Below, in pieces: positions 60,283-64,000 of a stretch of 64,000 bases of DNA (the stretch's first letter is position 1; each line of letters opens with the position of its first letter). Origin of the DNA: Ichthyophis bannanicus (taxonomy: Eukaryota > Chordata > Amphibia > Gymnophiona > Ichthyophiidae); assembly GCA_033557465.1 (NCBI GenBank), contig CM066047.1, forward strand, positions 7,828,234 to 7,892,233, written 5' to 3'. A program made the translations under genes and the position numbers. The notes beneath the pieces were generated by a model. That model was given only the letters and a program-made list of their open reading frames with translations. It did not search any database and was not told the DNA's origin.

Positions 60283-62536
60283 GCCACAGAAGAACTGAAA
60301 GAAATATCGATATACTGGGAAGATGTATTACAACTATTTGATAAACTGAAGAGTAGCAAATCACCTGGACCAGATGGTATACATCCAAGGGTGTTGAAAG
60401 AACTGAAATATGATATTGCAGACCTGCTATTAGTAATCTGTGAACTATCATTAAAATCATCTGTAATACCTGAAGACTGGAGAATGGCCAATGTAACGCC
60501 AATTTTTAAAAAGGGCAAACTACAGACCAGTGAACCTGATGTCGGTACTGGGAAAAATGGTAGAAAGCATTATAAAGAACAAAATTATTGAACATGTAGA
60601 TAGTCATGGCTTAATGGGAGACAGCCAACATAGCTTTAGCCAAGGAAGGTTTTGCCTTACTAATCTGTTATGTTTTTTGAAGGTGTAAATAAACAGGTAG
60701 ACAAAGGTGAGTCGGCTGGTATAGTGTATCTGGATTTTCAGAAAGCCTTTGATAAGGTCCCTCATGAGAGACTTTTGGCGAAATTAAAAAGTCATGGGAT
60801 AGGAGGCAGTGTACTATTGTGGATCAGGAACTAGTTAAAAGATAAAAAGCAGAGGGTAGGGCTAATTGGCCAATTTTCCCAATGGAGAAAGGTGAATAGT
60901 GGAGTACCCCAGGGATCTGTGCTGGGTCCGTTGCTTTTTTACATATTCATAAAAGACCTAGAAATGGGAATAATGAGTGGGGTAATCAAATTTACAGATG
61001 ACACAAAATTATTCAAAGTTGTTAATATCCATGAGGATTGTGAAAAATTGCAAGAGGACCTTGATAAATTGGAAGATCGGGCATCCAAATGGCAGATAAA
61101 ATTTAATGTGGACAAGTGCAAAGTTATGCACCGAGCAAAGAACAACCCAAACTATGGTTACACGATGCAAAGTTCCACATTAGGAACCACCAGACAGGAA
61201 AAAGATTTAGGCAAATTCGTGTATAACATGTTGAAACCCTCCGCCCAGGGTGCAGCGGCGGCCAAGAAGGCAAATAGAATGCTAAGAATCATAAGGAAAG
61301 GAATGGAGAATAAAACAAAGGATACTATAATGTCTCTGTATCATTCCATGGTTTGACCGCACCTCGAATATTGTGTGCAATTCTGGTTGCTGTATCTTAA
61401 AAAGGATATAGCATTATTAGAAAAGGTACAGGGAAGAGCCACCAAAAAGGTACAGAGGATAGAAGGATACCCCTATGAAGAGAGGCTAAAAAGGTTAGGG
61501 ATCTTCAACCTGGAAAAGAGACAGCTGAGGGGAGATATGATAGAGGTCTATAAATTAATGAATGGAGTGGAACAGGTAAACGTAGATCGATTATTTACGC
61601 CATCAAAATATAGAAAGACTAAGGGACATGCAATGAAGCTGCAGTGTAACGTATTTAAGACTAAAAAGAGAAAATATTTTTTCACTCAACGTGTAATCAA
61701 ACTCTGGAATTCATTACCGGAGTATGTAGTAAAAGCTGTTAGTATAGCCGGGTTTAAAAAAAGGTTTGGTCAAGTTCCTGGAGGAAACGTTATTAAAGGG
61801 GTTCCGGGATATCCACTGCTTTCCCCAATACAAGCACTGTGGAACCTGTGTCTTTTGGGGAAACTGCTAGGTACTTGTGACCTAGAATGGCCACTGTTGA
61901 AAACAGGATACTGGGCTTGATGGACCTTGGTCTAACACAGTAAGGCGTATCTTATGTTTGTATGTTCTTAAATGCAGTCAGCAATCCAGTTGCATATGAT
62001 GCGTTTTGACACCAGAAGACCCAAGTGGCTTGGGTCAAAGGAAATAAATAATTGAGAGGCTTTCCTAAAATCCTTGGCCCTGTCTAAGTAGAAGACAAGG
62101 GCACGCTTCCAATCCAAAGTATGCTATGCTGCCTGAACCCTAGAAGCATGCAGTCGGGGAAAGAAGACTGGTAGCATGACAGACTGGTTGATATGAAAAG
62201 GTGAGGCCACTTTTGGAAGGAAATGTGGATGGATACGGAGAACCACTTTGTCATGGTGGAACTAAAGCTTGTAGTTCGCTGATATGGCAAGCTGAGGTAA
62301 AGGCAATGAAGAAAATGACCTTTCAAGAAAGGAATTTTGGAGAAGTGGTAGCCAGAGGCTCAAAAGGGGCTTTTAGAAGCTGTGCTTTGTCCACATTGAG
62401 GTCCCAAGACCCCACATGAATCATTGCACCAAAGGGTGCAAGGAAATAGGATGCCTACCAGTGGCCTGTGATAGGCTGCAATGTCACTGAGGTGAACTCT
62501 GACAGAGTTAGTCTTAAGCCCTGTGCAGGGCAAGTG

Positions 62537-63890
62537 ACCTCAGAGACCGTTGGCAACATGTTCGCTCTGGATCTTCAACCTCTGACCCCTTCCAGCAAAC
62601 CAAAGGTGTGCCACAAGGTTCCTCCCTGTCCGCCTTACTTTTCAACCTTTATATGCAGCCTATCTGTGACCTCATCCACTCTTTTAACATCAACTGCCTA
62701 GTCTATGCTGATGATGTCCTTATGTATATGCCATTCTCAACAGAACTCCTTGACCTCTCCCCACTAATCAAGTGCTTTGACGCGGTCACTGACTGGTTAA
62801 AATCACAAATGCTTAAGATAAATTTTAAAAAGACAGAAGTCCTCTTCGTGACCAGAAACCCTTCATTCACCTCACCAAGGTCCATCAAGGTGCGTGACGC
62901 CGAGCTCCTCTGCAAGACTACAGTTAGATACCTAGGGGTTACGCTCGATCAACATCTCAATATGAAGGCTCATATCAGCAACGTAGTGAAATCTGTCTAT
63001 CATAAAATCCGGACCCTTCGTCATCTGCGTCAGCTGCTAGAACCAGATGACTTTCGATCAGTCTTTCAGGCCTTAATAATGCCCCATCTGGACTACGCCA
63101 ATGCTATCCTGCATGGCCTACCAAAGAGCACGATCAACCCCCTACAATTGGCCATGAACTCAGCTGCAAGAATCCTTTATGGAGCCTCTAAGAGAACCCA
63201 CATCATTCCAATACTGAAACAGCTACATTGGCTTCCTATGCAGTCCAGGATCTCTTTCAAGATCCTAACTATGACTCACAAAGCGATCTATAACAACTCC
63301 GCATCTTCTATCACCGACCTGATATCAATTACACCCCCTAATCGAGCAAGGAGATCGACTGCCTCCAACTCTCTTGTACTACCTAAGGCAATCACGAAGT
63401 GCTCTCAAGTCACCAGATCCAGAGCCTTCTCTTACTTTGCACCTTCATGTTGGAATGCCCTACCAACAGGCATCAGAACCATCAGTGACCTCTCCCAGTT
63501 TAGGAAGGCACTGAAGCATCATCTGTTCTTGCAGCACTATGATGTTTCAGACACCCCCTCACACCAACCCACTTCTACACCTCAGACCAACACATTAAAC
63601 TCATGCACTCCATAGTCTTAACGCGCAGAGCTGCAATCTCACCTTACTTCTCCTCTCATCAAGAAACATTTAGCTGCATTTAGTTGCTTTGTACATAGTT
63701 GCTTCTGTACATAGTTTATTATGTTCTCTGTTTTATGAAACCTGTTTTATGTATACCCAGCTTATTGTCCTGTTCTTTGTAAGCACTGATCAATTTTTGT
63801 GACGTGTAGTTTCTGTTCATTGTAAACCGCACTGATGTCAAATAGCGCAGTATAAAAGAAACTGTAAATAAATAAATAAATAAAATAAAT
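62537..63890 (+). mobile_element. L2-like LINE, 5'-truncated, with TSD
   Basis: Flanked by AAGTG at 62532-62536 and 63891-63895, inside DIRS C. It contains the C-terminal ORF2 frame, a roughly 240-bp 3' UTR and the tail AAACCGCACTGATGTCAAAT, then GTATAAAAGAAACTGTAAAT and (AAAT)n. The undamaged frame and clean ends mark a recent insertion. Confidence 0.85.
62608..63615 (+). CDS. L2-type ORF2, C-terminal part (reverse transcriptase palm to C-terminus), open
   Basis: 335 codons open to the natural stop at 63613-63615. The first codon is arbitrary because of 5' truncation. Motifs: GVPQGSSLSALLFNLYMQPI, LVYADDVLMY (catalytic YADD at residues 33-36), INFKKTEVLF, VRYLGVTLDQHLNMKAHIS, ALIMPHLDYANAILHGLPKS, SAARILYGASKRTHIIPILK, QLHWLPMQSRISFKILTMTH, and the final SRAFSYFAPSCWNALPTGIR then TISDLSQFRKALKHHLF. 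This is the complete L2 region from RT motif B onward. The endonuclease and early RT are missing, so the product cannot be an autonomous enzyme. Confidence 0.9.
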   Translation: MPQGSSLSALLFNLYMQPICDLIHSFNINCLVYADDVLMYMPFSTELLDLSPLIKCFDAVTDWLKSQMLKINFKKTEVLFVTRNPSFTSPRSIKVRDAELLCKTTVRYLGVTLDQHLNMKAHISNVVKSVYHKIRTLRHLRQLLEPDDFRSVFQALIMPHLDYANAILHGLPKSTINPLQLAMNSAARILYGASKRTHIIPILKQLHWLPMQSRISFKILTMTHKAIYNNSASSITDLISITPPNRARRSTASNSLVLPKAITKCSQVTRSRAFSYFAPSCWNALPTGIRTISDLSQFRKALKHHLFLQHYDVSDTPSHQPTSTPQTNTLNSCTP

Positions 63891-64000
63891 AAGTGGAGAA
63901 GATATTGCAGAAGTAGTTCCACTGGGCAGTCAAATGAATCAGTCTGCTTTGGGGTGCACCAAATGGTGAACCGTCGCCATTTGAAGGCTTAAGAATGCCT

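Larger units (their letters stand above)
57404..61780 (+). pseudogene. CR1-A ORF2, broken (EN deletion, stops, two insertions)
   Basis: Starts at about 57408 (IQNNVSLNN, ISREVPLKTKVAQMPWSTEQ). At about 57550 it jumps from the residue-40 region to the residue-138 region of the intact copy, so about 300 bp of endonuclease including catalytic N62 and E89 are deleted. It continues with VYYRPPGQSEQIKDEM, IIMGDFNY and GNSDHSMIAFDLINGG. After the L2 come the linker and, after the SINE, SSKSPGPDGIHPRVLKELKY, GVPQGSVLGPLLFYIFIKDL, FTDDTKLFKVVNIHEDCEKL (FADD changed to FTDD), MENKTKDTIMSLYHSMV, then [20 protein letters not shown] and RKYFFTQRVIKLWNSLPEYV. Inactive. Confidence 0.83.
55565..61973 (+). 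mobile_element. Near full-length CR1-A LINE (with L2 and SINE insertions)
   Basis: About 950 bp of 5' UTR (55565-56515), decayed ORF1 (56516-57376), ORF2 with an internal deletion (57404 on), an L2 insertion (58256-59773), a SINE (60059-60282), and a 3' UTR ending near 61973 (CTTATGTTTGTATGTTCTTA). Removing the insertions leaves about 4.66 kb, close to a complete CR1. It is the only CR1-A copy here with ORF1 and a 5' UTR, so it shows the family's full structure. The start coordinate is inferred from the end of DIRS sequence. Confidence 0.82.
55141..64000 (-). mobile_element. DIRS-type element C (recombinase part), split by CR1-A and L2
   Basis: Three pieces of one minus-strand DIRS recombinase region: 55141-55564 (C-terminus), 61974-62536 (middle) and 63891-64000 (N-terminal part, running off the window). 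The gaps are filled by a near full-length CR1-A (about 55565-61973) and an L2 (62537-63890). RT, RNase H and gag would lie beyond the right edge. Collinearity with DIRS A and B was judged from the plus-strand similarity to 46980-47220, 47330-47790 and 42460-42500. Confidence 0.75.

Noticed and set aside
1..64000. CRISPR array, bacterial operon or phage system
   Set aside because: Repeat structure is all transposon-derived; SINEs, LINEs, LTR and DIRS elements and splice-type signals indicate a vertebrate genome. No regularly spaced short repeats with unique spacers.

Overview
This is a repeat-dense stretch of a vertebrate nuclear genome. The mixture of several CR1-type LINE families, L2/Rex-like LINEs, L1-type and RTE/BovB-like LINEs, tRNA-derived SINEs with a MIR-like core, and tyrosine-recombinase (DIRS-type) retrotransposons points to an amphibian. 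A caecilian-like genome is my best guess, but this is inferred from transposon content only; a lungfish or reptile is not excluded. There are no bacterial operons, no rRNA or functional tRNA genes and no CRISPR array. Most long open frames are live, broken or nested transposon genes. The only piece that looks like part of a host protein-coding gene is one candidate exon on the minus strand (17824-17980).

Three CR1 families recur and are named here for convenience. CR1-A has a 3' end in (CTTATGAT)n, CR1-B has FADDTKICNRVDSPE and a tail in (ACTATGTT)n, and CR1-C has FADDTKICNRVDTQE. Region 1-3.9 kb: RTE endonuclease, a CR1-A copy split by an L1 ORF1-only insertion, and an L2-like endonuclease fragment. 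3.9-6.8 kb: a short tandem repeat, non-coding DNA and a roughly 0.9 kb purine-rich degenerate satellite. 6.8-13.3 kb: CR1-A, a palindromic MITE, CR1-B, CR1-C in opposite orientation, and CR1-A again. 13.3-15.8 kb: DIRS-derived units (a 535-bp inverted-repeat unit, a recombinase fragment, a gag-only unit). 15.8-18.6 kb: mostly single-copy-looking DNA with the candidate exon, then a GC-rich palindrome cluster. 18.7-27.5 kb: nested LINEs (CR1-B inside CR1-C on the minus strand; an L2 split by a nearly full-length CR1-B, itself carrying a SINE, and by a CR1-C, itself carrying a SINE). 27.5-29.6 kb: AT-rich DNA without a recognisable gene. 29.6-34.1 kb: L1 and L2 fragments and a SINE. 34.9-41.4 kb: a decayed CR1-A, then a CR1-A copy with an intact 987-codon ORF2 inserted into a small DIRS-derived unit, then a second such unit. 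41.4-53.7 kb: two DIRS-type elements in head-to-tail tandem, the second carrying a solo LTR. 53.7-64 kb: a CR1 fragment split by CR1-C, then a third DIRS recombinase region split by a near full-length CR1-A (itself hit by an L2 and a SINE) and by a 5'-truncated L2 with an open C-terminal reverse transcriptase frame.

How the parts work together: LINE proteins (endonuclease plus reverse transcriptase) copy their own RNA. The SINEs carry 3' tails resembling those of the L2 elements here and were probably copied by L2 enzymes. The short DIRS-derived units keep only termini, or termini plus gag, and would depend on enzymes from full DIRS elements. All DIRS coding material in the window (five blocks) lies on the minus strand. 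Nesting order gives relative ages: DIRS and L2 hosts are older; the intact CR1-A ORF2 at 37.7-40.7 kb and the 62.5 kb L2 are among the youngest insertions.
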